From: Pseudonocardia nigra
GTDB taxonomy: Bacteria; Actinomycetota; Actinomycetes; Mycobacteriales; Pseudonocardiaceae
Assembly: GCF_019396355.1 (NCBI RefSeq)
Contig: NZ_JAHKRK010000010.1
Span: 1 to 64,000 of the forward strand
Length of the DNA stretch: 64,000 bases
Direction of reading: 5' to 3'
The translations under genes and the position numbers were made by a program. Of this stretch, positions 27,491 through 37,922 are shown piece after piece. The notes below the pieces were generated by a model. That model did not search any database. It was given only the letters and a program-made list of their open reading frames with translations, and was not told the DNA's origin. Position 1 is the first letter of the stretch. Each line of letters begins with the position of its first letter.

Positions 27491-30037
27491 TCACTGCAGC
27501 GGCAGCACGATCCGCGCGAGCTCGGCCGACGAGGCGAGCAGCGGGTGCGCGGGCAGCACCCGCACCGTGTACCCGGTGAGCCCGGCGTGCGGGAGCTTCA
27601 CGACGCACTCGAAGCGGTCGCCGCGGCCGTCGGCCTCCCCGACGTGCTCCATCTCGACGGTCACCGCGTCGGCGAGGTCGTCGGACTCGCCGACGCGCCC
27701 GACCACGGCCTGCACCGCGACGTCCGACGGGGCGAGCCCGGCCAGCTGCACCGCGGCCCGCACCGTCATGGGTGCACCCACCTCCGGCGTGTCGGGCAGC
27801 CCGGTGGCGTCGACGCCGGCGATCTGCACGCGTGACCACGCCGCGTTCAACCGGGAGCGGTAGGCGGCGAGGTCGCGGGCCGGGGCGAAGTCGTCGGCCG
27901 CGATCCGCACGGCGGCGCGCGCCGCGGGCGCGTACCAGTCCTCGACGTACTCCCGCACCATCCGCGTGGCCTGCACCTGCGGGCGCAGCGTCATCAAGGT
28001 GTGGCGCACGAGCTCGGTCCAGCGGGTCGGCACGCCGTCGGTGCGCTCGTAGAACGCCGGCGCCACCTGGGTGGCCAGCAGCTCGTAGAGGGCGTTGGCC
28101 TCGAGGTCGTCGCGCTTGGTCGGGTCGGCGATGCCGTCGGCGGTGGGGATCGCCCAGCCGTTCGCGCCGTCGTAGAACTCGTCCCACCAACCGTCGCGGA
28201 TGGACAGGTTGAGCCCGCCGTTCAGCGCCGACTTCATGCCGGACGTGCCGCAGGCCTCGAGCGGGCGCAGCGGGTTGTTGAGCCACACGTCGCAGCCCCA
28301 GTACAGGTACCGGGCCATCGACATGTCGTAGTCGGGCAGGAACACGATCCGGTGCCGCACCGCGGGATCGTCGGCGAACCGCACGATCTCCTGGATGAGC
28401 GCCTTGCCGCCGTCGTCGGCCGGGTGCGACTTGCCCGCGACGACGAGCTGCACCGGGCGGTGCGGGTCGAGCAGCAGGTCGCGCAGCCGGTCCTTGTCGC
28501 GCAGCATCAGCGTGAGTCGCTTGTAGGTGGGGACGCGCCGGGCGAAGCCGACGGTCAGCACGTCGGGATCGAAGACGTGGTCGGTCCACCCCAGCTCGGG
28601 CGTCGACGCGCCGCGCTGCAGCCACGCCTCGCGGACGCGCCTGCGGACCTCGGCGACGAGCCTGGCGCGCAGCGCGCCGCGCAGGTCCCACAGCATCTCG
28701 TCGGAGACCGGCTCGCGCGGGGTCTGGGTGGCGACGGGGCCGGAGTCGCCGAGCAGCGCGGTGACCTCGCGCGCCTCCCACGTGGCCCCGTGGACGCCGT
28801 TGGTGACCGAGCCGATCGGCACCTCGTCGGCGTCGAAGCCCTGCCACAGTGGGCCGAACATGCCCCGCGAGACGGCGCCGTGCAGCCGGGACACCCCGTT
28901 GGCGCGCTGGGCCAGGCGCAGCCCCATGTGCGCCATGTTGAACATGTTCGGGTTCTCCTCGGCACCCAGCGCCAGCACCCGGTCCATCGGCAGGCCGGGC
29001 AGCAGGTTCTCGGAGAAGTAGTGGCGCACCATGTCGACGGGGAACCGGTCGATGCCCGCCGGCACCGGCGTGTGCGTGGTGAACACCGTGCCCGCCCGGA
29101 CGGCGCCCACCGCCTCGTCGAAGCTCAGCCCGTCGCGGGCCTGCAGCTCGCGGATCCGCTCCAGGCCGAGGTAGCCGGCGTGGCCCTCGTTGGTGTGGAA
29201 CACCTCCGGCTCCGGGTGCCCCGTGGCGGCGCAGAACGCGCGCACCGCTCGGACGCCGCCGATCCCGACGAGGATCTCCTGCCGGATGCGGTGGTCCTGG
29301 TCGCCGCCGTAGAGCCGGTCGGTGACGCCACGCAGGTCGGGCTCGTTCTCCTCGATGTCGGAGTCGAGCAGCAGGAGCGGGACGCGCCCGACGCTCGCCT
29401 GCCACACCCGGGCCCGGAGCACGCGCCGCGCGGGCATCGCCACCTCGACGAGCACCGGCCGGCCGTCGGTGTCCGTGAGCAGCTGCAGCGGGAGGCCCTG
29501 CGGGTCGAGCACCGGGTAGTGCTCGAGCTGCCAGCCGTCCAGCGACAGCGACTGCCGGAAGTAGCCCGAGCGGTAGAGCAGCCCCACACCGATCAGCGGG
29601 ACGCCGAGGTCGGAGGCCGCCTTGAGGTGGTCACCCGCGAGCACGCCGAGGCCGCCGGAGTAGTTGGGCAGCACCTCGCTGACGCCGAACTCCATCGAGA
29701 AGTAGCCCACGGCCGCGGGCAGCGTGGGGTCGTCCTCGCGCTCGACCTGGTACCAGCGCGGCTCCTCGAGGTAGCTCGCCAGGTCGTCGGCGAGCTCGCG
29801 CACGGTGACGACGGTGTCGGCGTCCCTGGCGAGCTCCGCGAAGCGCGTCGACGAGATCTCCCCCAGCAGCCGCACCGGGTCGTGGCCCGCCCGCTCCCAC
29901 GCGTCGCCGTCGAGGGCGGCGAACAGGTCCTGGGTCGGCGGGTGCCAGCTCCACCGCAGGTTGGTGGCCAGGGTCTGCAACGGCGCCAGCGGGGCAGGCA
30001 GCTGGGCCCGCACGGTGAACCGACGGAGAGCTCTCAC
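27491..30037 (-). CDS. glgP: Alpha-glucan phosphorylase (GT35)
   Basis: Releases glucose-1-phosphate from the non-reducing ends of glycogen. The 848-residue protein is of the shorter bacterial type, with an N-terminal DUF3417 region (LATNLRWSWHPPTQDLF) and YFSMEFGVSEVLPNYSGGLG. The phosphorylase core includes HTNEGHAGYL, VGFARRVPTYKRL and the PLP-lysine motif ACGTSGMKSALNGG. The GTG start VRALRRFTVRAQLP is chosen over a longer frame. It is divergent from glgE, as in M. tuberculosis Rv1328/Rv1327c, across 264 bp of shared upstream DNA. Confidence 0.96.
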   Translation of the reverse strand: MRALRRFTVRAQLPAPLAPLQTLATNLRWSWHPPTQDLFAALDGDAWERAGHDPVRLLGEISSTRFAELARDADTVVTVRELADDLASYLEEPRWYQVEREDDPTLPAAVGYFSMEFGVSEVLPNYSGGLGVLAGDHLKAASDLGVPLIGVGLLYRSGYFRQSLSLDGWQLEHYPVLDPQGLPLQLLTDTDGRPVLVEVAMPARRVLRARVWQASVGRVPLLLLDSDIEENEPDLRGVTDRLYGGDQDHRIRQEILVGIGGVRAVRAFCAATGHPEPEVFHTNEGHAGYLGLERIRELQARDGLSFDEAVGAVRAGTVFTTHTPVPAGIDRFPVDMVRHYFSENLLPGLPMDRVLALGAEENPNMFNMAHMGLRLAQRANGVSRLHGAVSRGMFGPLWQGFDADEVPIGSVTNGVHGATWEAREVTALLGDSGPVATQTPREPVSDEMLWDLRGALRARLVAEVRRRVREAWLQRGASTPELGWTDHVFDPDVLTVGFARRVPTYKRLTLMLRDKDRLRDLLLDPHRPVQLVVAGKSHPADDGGKALIQEIVRFADDPAVRHRIVFLPDYDMSMARYLYWGCDVWLNNPLRPLEACGTSGMKSALNGGLNLSIRDGWWDEFYDGANGWAIPTADGIADPTKRDDLEANALYELLATQVAPAFYERTDGVPTRWTELVRHTLMTLRPQVQATRMVREYVEDWYAPAARAAVRIAADDFAPARDLAAYRSRLNAAWSRVQIAGVDATGLPDTPEVGAPMTVRAAVQLAGLAPSDVAVQAVVGRVGESDDLADAVTVEMEHVGEADGRGDRFECVVKLPHAGLTGYTVRVLPAHPLLASSAELARIVLPLQ

Positions 30038-30301
30038 GGGCCGGAGGGTACGTGAATCGGTCGCGGGATCGTTCCAGCGCACGGCGCCTTCCGCCGGTCG
30101 CAGCAGCCGTCGTCCTCCCGTGGGACCGCCGTGCCGCCACCTCGCCGCGACCCGATCGGGTGCCGCTGCCCGCCGCGCCCCGCCACGTTGCGGTCATCCG
30201 GGTGACTATCGCGTGAACGCGCGCGCCCCGTTCCGATCGGGGCCGTAGTGGGTAGGTAGGTTTGTGACTTCCGGAACACGTGTGCAACGGGGGGTGGGCC
30301 G
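30038..30301. promoter_or_regulatory. Divergent control region of glgP and glgE
   Basis: 264 bp without a credible gene. It should hold the promoters of both divergent genes. CGATCGGG and GGGTAGGTAGGT stand near the glgE side, and GGGGGGTGG precedes the glgE ATG as ribosome-binding site. I do not see a confident -10/-35 pair. Confidence 0.5.
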
Positions 30302-32272
30302 ATGACCGGTCGGCTGGGAATCGACGACGTCAGCCCCTCGGTGAGTGGCGGCCGCCATCCCAGCAAGGCCGTCGTCGGCGAGGTGATCCCGATCTCCGCC
30401 AACGTCTGGCGCGAAGGCCACGACGCCGTCGCCGCCAACGTGGTGTGGAAGCAGGTCGGCAGCCGCGGGGCGGCACAGCACGTCCGCATGACCCCGAGCG
30501 AGAGCGGCCCCGACCGGTTCGAGGCGGTCGTGGTCCCGGACGAGCCCGGGCTGTGGACCTTCCGCGTGGACGCCTGGAGCGACCCCTGGGCGACCTGGCG
30601 CCACGCCGTCACCGTCAAGCTGGACGCCGGGCAGAGCGCGGGCGACCTCGCCAACGACCTCGAGGTCGGGGCCCGGCTGCTGCAGCGGGTGGGCCGCAGG
30701 CCGTCCGAGCGCCCGCACCGCGACCTGCTGTTCGGTGCGGCCAACGCCCTGCGCGACACGGCGATGCCGCTGCACGCCCGCGTCGCGCCGGCGCTGTTCC
30801 CGGCCGTCGAGAAGATCATGGCCGAGCGCCCGGTGCGCGAGCTCATCACGCGCGGCAGGCCGCAGCAGGTCTACGTGGACCGGACGCGGGCCCTGTTCGG
30901 CTCCTGGTACGAGTTCTTCCCCCGCTCCACCGGCGGCCACGACGAGACCGGCCGCCCGGTCCACGGCACGTTCGTCACGGCGGCCAAGGAGCTGGACCGC
31001 GTCGCGGCGATGGGCTTCGACGTGGTCTACCTGCCGCCGATCCACCCGATCGGCACCATGCACCGCAAGGGCCGCAACAACTCCGTCAACGCCGGCCCGG
31101 GTGACGTCGGCTCGCCCTGGGCGATCGGCTCCGCCGACGGCGGGCACGACGCGATCGAGCCCGAGCTGGGCACGCTCGAGGACTTCGACGCGTTCGTGCA
31201 GCTCACGCACGACCTCGGCATGGAGGTGGCGCTCGACTTCGCGCTGCAGTGCGCCCCCGACCACCCGTGGGTGGACGCACATCCGGAGTGGTTCACCGTG
31301 CGACCCGACGGCACGATCGCCTACGCGGAGAACCCGCCGAAGAAGTACCAGGACATCTACCCGGTCAACTTCGACAACGACCCGGCGGGGATCTACGCCG
31401 AGTCGCTGCGGGTGGTGCTGCACTGGGTCGAGCACGGGGTGCGGATCTTCCGCGTGGACAACCCGCACACGAAGCCGCCGAACTTCTGGCACTGGCTCAT
31501 CTGGCAGGTGAAGGCGCGCTACCCGGACGTGCTGTTCCTCGCCGAGGCGTTCACCCGGCCCGCGCGCCTGTTCGGGCTGGCGAAGCTCGGCTTCACGCAG
31601 TCGTACACGTACTTCACCTGGCGCACCACGAAGGCCGAGCTCACCGAGTTCGCGCTGATGCACGCCGAGCACGCCGACGAGTGCCGGCCGAACTACTTCG
31701 TCAACACCCCGGACATCCTCCACGAGTCGCTGCAGACCGGCGGCCCCGCGATGTTCGCGATCCGGGCCACGCTGGCCTCCACGATGGCGCCCACGTGGGG
31801 GGTGTACTCCGGCTTCGAGCTGTTCGAGTCGGAGCCGGTGCGCCCGGGAAGCGAGGAGTACCTCAACTCCGAGAAGTACGAGCTGCGCCCGCGCGACTTC
31901 TCCGCGGCGGCCGCCGCCGGCAACTCGCTGGAGCCCTACCTCGCCCGGCTCAACGAGATCCGCCGGGCGCACCCGTCGCTCCAGCAGCTGCGCGACATCC
32001 ACTTCCACCACGTCGACAACGACGCGCTCATCGCCTACTCGAAGACCGACCCGCTCACCGGCGACACGGTGCTCGTCGTGTGCACGCTCGACTCGCACGT
32101 CACCCAGCAGGGCACCACGTCGCTGGACATGCCGGCGCTCGGCGCCGACTGGAACGACACGATCACCGTGCACGACGAGGTGAGCGGCGAGACCTACCAG
32201 TGGGGGCAGTTCAACTACGTCCGGCTGGACCCGGTGAACCAGGTGGCGCACATCTTCCGGGTGCAGCGGTAG
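30302..32272 (+). CDS. glgE: Alpha-1,4-glucan:maltose-1-phosphate maltosyltransferase
   Basis: Extends alpha-glucan by maltosyl units from maltose-1-phosphate, the committed step of the GlgE pathway. The 656-residue protein has an N-terminal beta domain (about 1-110), a helical insert and the GH13_3 barrel. Seen: YLPPIHPIG, nucleophile D386 in [11 protein letters not shown], acid/base E415 in FLAEAFTRP, and the transition-state aspartate in NTPDILHE. The spacing of 29 residues between D and E equals that of the Streptomyces enzyme (D394/E423). The phosphate-binding segment [18 protein letters not shown] is intact. The gene ends 4 bp before the MntA gene rather than running into treS. Confidence 0.96.
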   Translation: MTGRLGIDDVSPSVSGGRHPSKAVVGEVIPISANVWREGHDAVAANVVWKQVGSRGAAQHVRMTPSESGPDRFEAVVVPDEPGLWTFRVDAWSDPWATWRHAVTVKLDAGQSAGDLANDLEVGARLLQRVGRRPSERPHRDLLFGAANALRDTAMPLHARVAPALFPAVEKIMAERPVRELITRGRPQQVYVDRTRALFGSWYEFFPRSTGGHDETGRPVHGTFVTAAKELDRVAAMGFDVVYLPPIHPIGTMHRKGRNNSVNAGPGDVGSPWAIGSADGGHDAIEPELGTLEDFDAFVQLTHDLGMEVALDFALQCAPDHPWVDAHPEWFTVRPDGTIAYAENPPKKYQDIYPVNFDNDPAGIYAESLRVVLHWVEHGVRIFRVDNPHTKPPNFWHWLIWQVKARYPDVLFLAEAFTRPARLFGLAKLGFTQSYTYFTWRTTKAELTEFALMHAEHADECRPNYFVNTPDILHESLQTGGPAMFAIRATLASTMAPTWGVYSGFELFESEPVRPGSEEYLNSEKYELRPRDFSAAAAAGNSLEPYLARLNEIRRAHPSLQQLRDIHFHHVDNDALIAYSKTDPLTGDTVLVVCTLDSHVTQQGTTSLDMPALGADWNDTITVHDEVSGETYQWGQFNYVRLDPVNQVAHIFRVQR

Positions 32273-32276
32273 GCCG

Positions 32277-32666
32277 GTGACGCCCGAGCAGATCGGAGAG
32301 CGCCTGCGGGAGGACCCGGCGACGGCCGGCCTCCGGCTGGCCGTCCTGCACGGGTCACGCGCCCGAGGCACGGCAGGCGCCCACTCGGACTGGGACATCG
32401 GGGTGCTGGCCCCCGACGGCGATCCCGACCTCGCCGCCCTCACCGTCGCGATCACCCGGCTCCTCGGCACCGATGCCGTCGACGTGGTCGATCTCGCCAC
32501 GGCGAGCGCCCTGTTGCGCTACCGCGCGGCCCGGGACGGCGTCCCGCTGCTCGAAGGGCGGGCAGGTGAGTTCCAGGAGTTCCAGATCGCGGCGGCACAG
32601 TTCTGGTGTGACGCAGGCCCGGTGATCCGCGCGGCCCAGGACGACGTGCTGGCCGGACTGGGATGA
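32277..32666 (+). CDS. mntA: MntA-type nucleotidyltransferase antitoxin
   Basis: Minimal nucleotidyltransferase of 129 residues. The active site is GSRARGTAGAHSDWDIGVL: GS at 26-27 and the metal aspartates D38 and D40, with a third candidate in DVVDLA near residue 70. In the characterised MntA-HepT pairs the enzyme transfers AMP to a tyrosine of the toxin and so neutralises it. GTG start at 32277, only 4 bp beyond the glgE stop, so it may be read from the glgE transcript. The toxin gene overlaps its stop by ATGA. Confidence 0.9.
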   Translation: MTPEQIGERLREDPATAGLRLAVLHGSRARGTAGAHSDWDIGVLAPDGDPDLAALTVAITRLLGTDAVDVVDLATASALLRYRAARDGVPLLEGRAGEFQEFQIAAAQFWCDAGPVIRAAQDDVLAGLG

Positions 32667-33091
32667 CCGGGGCGCCCGGCTCGATCGATCGGGAACTCCT
32701 GGCCGAACGTGCGGCAGCGGTGGAGCGCCACCTCCGCCGGGTGGCCGAGCATCTCCCTCCCGACCCCGCCGGTCTGGAGCCGCTCAGCTCCGCCACCGAC
32801 ACGGTCGTCCTGCACCTGTGGCAGGCCGTGCAGGTGGTGATCGACCTGGCGGTGTCCAGCTGCGTCCGCCTCGGGCTCGGCAGCCCACCCACGTACGGCG
32901 ATGCATTCCGTCGGCTCGCCGACGGAGGCGTGATCCCCGGATCGCTCGCCGAGCGGCTGGCCCGCGCTGCCGGGTTCCGCAACCTGATCGTCCACGCCTA
33001 CGCCCGGTTGGACCTCCGGCGACTGCACGCGATCGCGTCGTCCGGGCCGGCCGATCTCCGCGCGTTCCTCGTCGCCCTGCGGGATCGGTGA
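32663..33091 (+). CDS. hepT: HepT-type HEPN ribonuclease toxin
   Basis: All-helical HEPN protein of 142 residues. The RNase motif R-x4-H-x-Y is R106-NLIV-H111-A-Y113 (GFRNLIVHAYARLD). The tyrosine is the expected site of AMP addition by MntA. The ATG overlaps the antitoxin stop by 4 bases. Its TGA (33089-33091) touches the stop of the minus-strand VapC gene (33092) with no base between, forming the palindrome TGATCA. All key residues are present, so the module is probably active. Confidence 0.9.
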   Translation: MTGAPGSIDRELLAERAAAVERHLRRVAEHLPPDPAGLEPLSSATDTVVLHLWQAVQVVIDLAVSSCVRLGLGSPPTYGDAFRRLADGGVIPGSLAERLARAAGFRNLIVHAYARLDLRRLHAIASSGPADLRAFLVALRDR

Positions 33092-33529
33092 TCACGGCAG
33101 GAGCACGAACGCCCCCGCGTGGGCCGGCCGGACAGCGCCGAAGTGCCGGTGATCCAGCGTGGCGACCGCTGTGACGCCGAGCCGCTCCGCGCAGGCGACC
33201 ACGGACGCGTCCACGGTGCCGAGCGGAAAGTCACGGTACCGGGCCACCAGCTGCGTGATCCGTGGCCAATCCGCGGCGTGCACGGGTTCGGTGGAGAACG
33301 CTCCGGACGCCAGATCGGCGAGAAACAGCAGCTCGGCGCGGGTCCCGAGCCTGCGTCCGACCAGGTGGGCGACCTCGGCGATCACGAGTTGTGGAACGAC
33401 GAGGGTACCCGGGTGGTCAGCGAGAAAGGTGGCGCAGCGGACATGGTGCGCGTCGGCCGCGTCGACGTACGCGTAAAGCGGCCCGGCGTCGACGACGACC
33501 ATGTCGCGGCGCCCGCGCTCGTCGGACAT
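33092..33529 (-). CDS. vapC: VapC-type PIN-domain ribonuclease toxin
   Basis: PIN domain of about 145 residues. Acidic residues of the metal site: Asp in MVVVDAGPLYAYVD, Glu in LVIAEVAHLVG, and Asp in GTVDASVVACAERLG with a final TLDHRHFGAVRP. An internal ATG nine codons in (MVVVDAGPLYAYVD) is an alternative start. Encoded 3 bp after the VapB-type antitoxin on the same strand. All four acidic positions typical of active VapC seem present. Confidence 0.92.
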   Translation of the reverse strand: MSDERGRRDMVVVDAGPLYAYVDAADAHHVRCATFLADHPGTLVVPQLVIAEVAHLVGRRLGTRAELLFLADLASGAFSTEPVHAADWPRITQLVARYRDFPLGTVDASVVACAERLGVTAVATLDHRHFGAVRPAHAGAFVLLP

Positions 33530-33532
33530 GTG

Positions 33533-33778
33533 TCAATCGCGACCGTTGATGATCTCCGGCCACTCGGCCGCGAGGATCTCCTCGATGCGCTCGGAAGTGT
33601 CGGCCTGACCGCTGTTCCCCGCTCCGGTGGCGCGGAGACGGCGCCGTCCGCGCTGCCGGGGCAGGTGGGCCTCGATGGCCTCTCGCGTCCACTCGGAGAG
33701 AGTCAGGCCTCGGCGAACGGCCTCGTCGCGCATCTCCCGGTCGAGGTCCTCCGGCAACTTGACCGTCGTCCGCTTCAT
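33533..33778 (-). CDS. vapB: Ribbon-helix-helix antitoxin (VapB-like)
   Basis: 81 residues. The N-terminal MKRTTVKLPEDLDREMRDEA forms the DNA-binding ribbon and first helix, RGLTLSEWTREAIEAHL the rest of the RHH fold, and the C-terminal ERIEEILAAEWPEII segment probably wraps the toxin. An in-frame ATG four codons upstream (MLAYMKRT) is possible. A perfect 6-2-6 palindrome lies immediately before the start and is the likely autoregulatory operator. Confidence 0.9.
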   Translation of the reverse strand: MKRTTVKLPEDLDREMRDEAVRRGLTLSEWTREAIEAHLPRQRGRRRLRATGAGNSGQADTSERIEEILAAEWPEIINGRD

Positions 33779-33792
33779 GTATGCCAGCATAC
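33779..33792. promoter_or_regulatory. Candidate VapB operator
   Basis: GTATGC-CA-GCATAC is a perfect palindrome that abuts the vapB ATG; RHH antitoxins bind such sites to repress their own operon. It overlaps the alternative upstream start codon of vapB. The related sequence CAGCGTAT occurs about 40 bp further upstream, towards treS. The 148-bp region up to 33926 must also carry the treS promoter. Confidence 0.6.
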
Positions 33793-33926
33793 CCAGCGTC
33801 CCCCGCGGCAGGCGTGAGCAAACGCCCAGCGTATCCGCCGGCCACTCGCCCAAATGATCATCATTCCCGATCGGGGGGCCTCCCACGTTCGGTGATCTCC
33901 GCGTCACCCGGTTAACCTCGCGTCTG

Positions 33927-35668
<1,742 letters not shown>

Positions 35669-35672
<4 letters not shown>

Positions 35673-37081
35673 GTCTCAGCGAGGAGCTCCCCCACCTGCT
35701 GCCCGACTGGTTGCCCCACCAGCGCTGGTTCGCCGCGAAGGGCCGCCCCGTCCGCTCGGTCTCGGTGGCCACCTCGACCCCGCTGATCAGCGAGGGTGAG
35801 CTGCTCCTCGACCTGGCGCTGCTCGCAGTCGCATTCGACGACGACTCGCCGGTGCAGCACTATCAGCTCCTCGTGGCGCGCAGGGAGCACCTGCGCGGCG
35901 AGCTGGAGCACATGATCATCGGGGCGGTCGACCACCACCTCGCCTACGACGGGCTGTGGGACCCGGACGTCACCGAGTGGCTGCTGGAGGCCATCCGCGC
36001 GAGCCGCACCGTCGACGACGTGCGGTTCGTCCCGGAGCCCGGCGCGGAGATCGCCGAGGGCGTGCCGGGGCGCGTGCTCGGGGTGGAGCAGTCCAACACC
36101 TCGGTGTCGTGGGGCGAGCAGTCGATCCTCAAGCTGTTCCGCCGCGTGCTGCCGGGCGTGAACCCCGACCTCGAACTGCACCGCGCGCTGCGGTCGGTGG
36201 GCAGCACCGAGGTGGCGGCGCTGCAGGGCGCCATCGAGGGCGTCCTCGACGGGCAACCGGTGACGCTCGGGATGCTGCAGGACTTCGCGGCCAACTCGGC
36301 CGACGGTTGGTCGATGGCGCTGGCAAGCGTCCGTGACCTGCTCGCCGAGGGCGACCTGCGCGCCGACGAGGTGGGCGGCGACTTCGCCGCGGAGGCCTCG
36401 CGGCTGGGCGAGACGATCGCCGTCGTGCACGCGGAGCTGCGGCAGGCGCTCGGGAGCGCCGAGACCGACCCCCGCGAGCTCGCCGCGACCTGGCACCAGC
36501 GGCTCGCCACGGTGGCCGGCGAGGTGCCCGCGCTCGCCGAGCACCTCGACGCGATCCGCGCCGTCTATGACGCCGTGGGCGCGATCGGCCATCCGGTGCC
36601 GGCCCAGCGGGTGCACGGCGACCTGCACCTCGGCCAGACGCTGCGCACGCCCTACGGCTGGCTGGTGATCGATTTCGAGGGTGAGCCGGCCGCGCCCCTC
36701 GAGCAGCGGGTCCGCCCCGACCCGGCGCTGCGGGACGTCGCGGGGATGCTCCGCTCGTTCGACTACGCGGCGTTCCACCAGCTGTCGCAGTGGGAGCCGG
36801 GGGTGGACTGGTCCGACCCCCACCACGACTCGCAGATGATGTGGCGGGCGAACGAGTGGGCCGAGCGCAACCGCTCCGCCTTCTGCGACGGCTACGCGAT
36901 CCGCTCCGGCGCCGACCCCCGTGAGCAGGTCGCGCTGCTGCGGGCGTTCGAGCTGGACAAGGCGGTCTACGAGGTGCTCTACGAGACCCGCAGCCGTCCG
37001 GCCTGGGCGCCGATCCCGTTGGCCTCGATCCGCCGGATCACCACCGAGGCGTCGTCGGGGGCGGACGCCGGGGTGAGCTGA
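35669..37081 (+). CDS. mak: Maltokinase (Pep2/Mak)
   Basis: ATP-dependent kinase that makes maltose-1-phosphate for GlgE. 470 residues with aminoglycoside-phosphotransferase-like fold. The N-terminal cap includes [14 protein letters not shown]. The kinase core has the lysine in [10 protein letters not shown], catalytic D318 in [10 protein letters not shown], and the metal aspartate in [17 protein letters not shown] start overlaps the treS stop (GTGA), so TreS and Mak are coupled, matching the known TreS-Mak complex. Ends before a convergent minus-strand gene. Confidence 0.95.
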
Positions 37082-37094
37082 GTGCCGCTGCGGT

Positions 37095-37829
37095 TCACGG
37101 GATCGGGGGAAGGTCCCCGCCCGCCGCGAGGTCGTCGATCAGGGTGAGCACGTCGTGCGTGGCGACCCACCGGCTGACCGCGCACGCCGCCATGGCGTAG
37201 ACCTGCCGGTCCGCACCCGCCGCCGCCAGCCACTCCTGGGGAGTGCGGGGCAGTGGCCCGGTCGGCGCCACCCGGCAGCGGTCGCCCGCGCCCTCCGGGA
37301 GCAGGTAGCGGGGATCGGCGGAGACGAGGACGGCGAGCCCTTCGTCGAACCACTGCGGCACGGTGCCCGAGCCGAGCCGGGCGTGCAGTTCCACGTGCGA
37401 CAGCTCGTGGGCGGCGATCACCGGGTCCACGCCGCGCGGCGAGAGCATCACGGCCCGGTTCAGCACGGCGATCCCACGCTCCCCGCCGCCGCCGATCCGT
37501 TCGTAGCAGGCGTCGCTCAGGCAGGCGAGCACGGCGGGCGCACTCTGCCGGCCGCCGTAGAACTGCGCCACCCGCCGGTCCGCCGCGGCGACGACGTCGA
37601 GCAGGTGCCGCTGCTGCTCCGGCGACAGGCCCGGCTCGGCGTACACGCCCGGCCCCAGCCGTTGCAAGCCGTAGCAGCCCGGGCAGGTCGTCGCGGCGAC
37701 CGCGGGAAATGCCGTCACGACCGTCGCCACCGCGGCCGCGAGCACCGCGGCGATCCCGGCGGCGACCCATCGCCATCGCCGTCGCACCTTCGGCCCCCTC
37801 ACCTGTCCCACGCACCGCGGATCGGTCAT
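37095..37829 (-). CDS. Secreted or membrane-anchored HExxH protein (peptidase MA-like)
   Basis: 244 residues. A basic start (KVRRRWR) and a hydrophobic segment (WVAAGIAAVLAAAVATVV) to about residue 46 give a signal peptide or anchor ending AVAA. The zinc motif is H141-E-L-S-H145 (AAHELSHVELHA), with E163 in QWFDEGLAVLV as third ligand, the pattern of peptidase MA/gluzincin proteins. Four early cysteines (TCPGCY, LACLSDACYE) may form disulfides. Substrate unknown. It faces mak and is divergent from glgB. A much longer frame continues upstream antisense to glgB but is rejected. Confidence 0.8.
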   Translation of the reverse strand: MTDPRCVGQVRGPKVRRRWRWVAAGIAAVLAAAVATVVTAFPAVAATTCPGCYGLQRLGPGVYAEPGLSPEQQRHLLDVVAAADRRVAQFYGGRQSAPAVLACLSDACYERIGGGGERGIAVLNRAVMLSPRGVDPVIAAHELSHVELHARLGSGTVPQWFDEGLAVLVSADPRYLLPEGAGDRCRVAPTGPLPRTPQEWLAAAGADRQVYAMAACAVSRWVATHDVLTLIDDLAAGGDLPPIP

Positions 37830-37922
37830 TCCGGAGCCACGAGCGGGTGGCCACCACCGACAGCAATCGGATCGTTGCGCCCAGGGGCGGCGACCTTGGC
37901 GCGGGCGCAATAAGGTGCGCGG

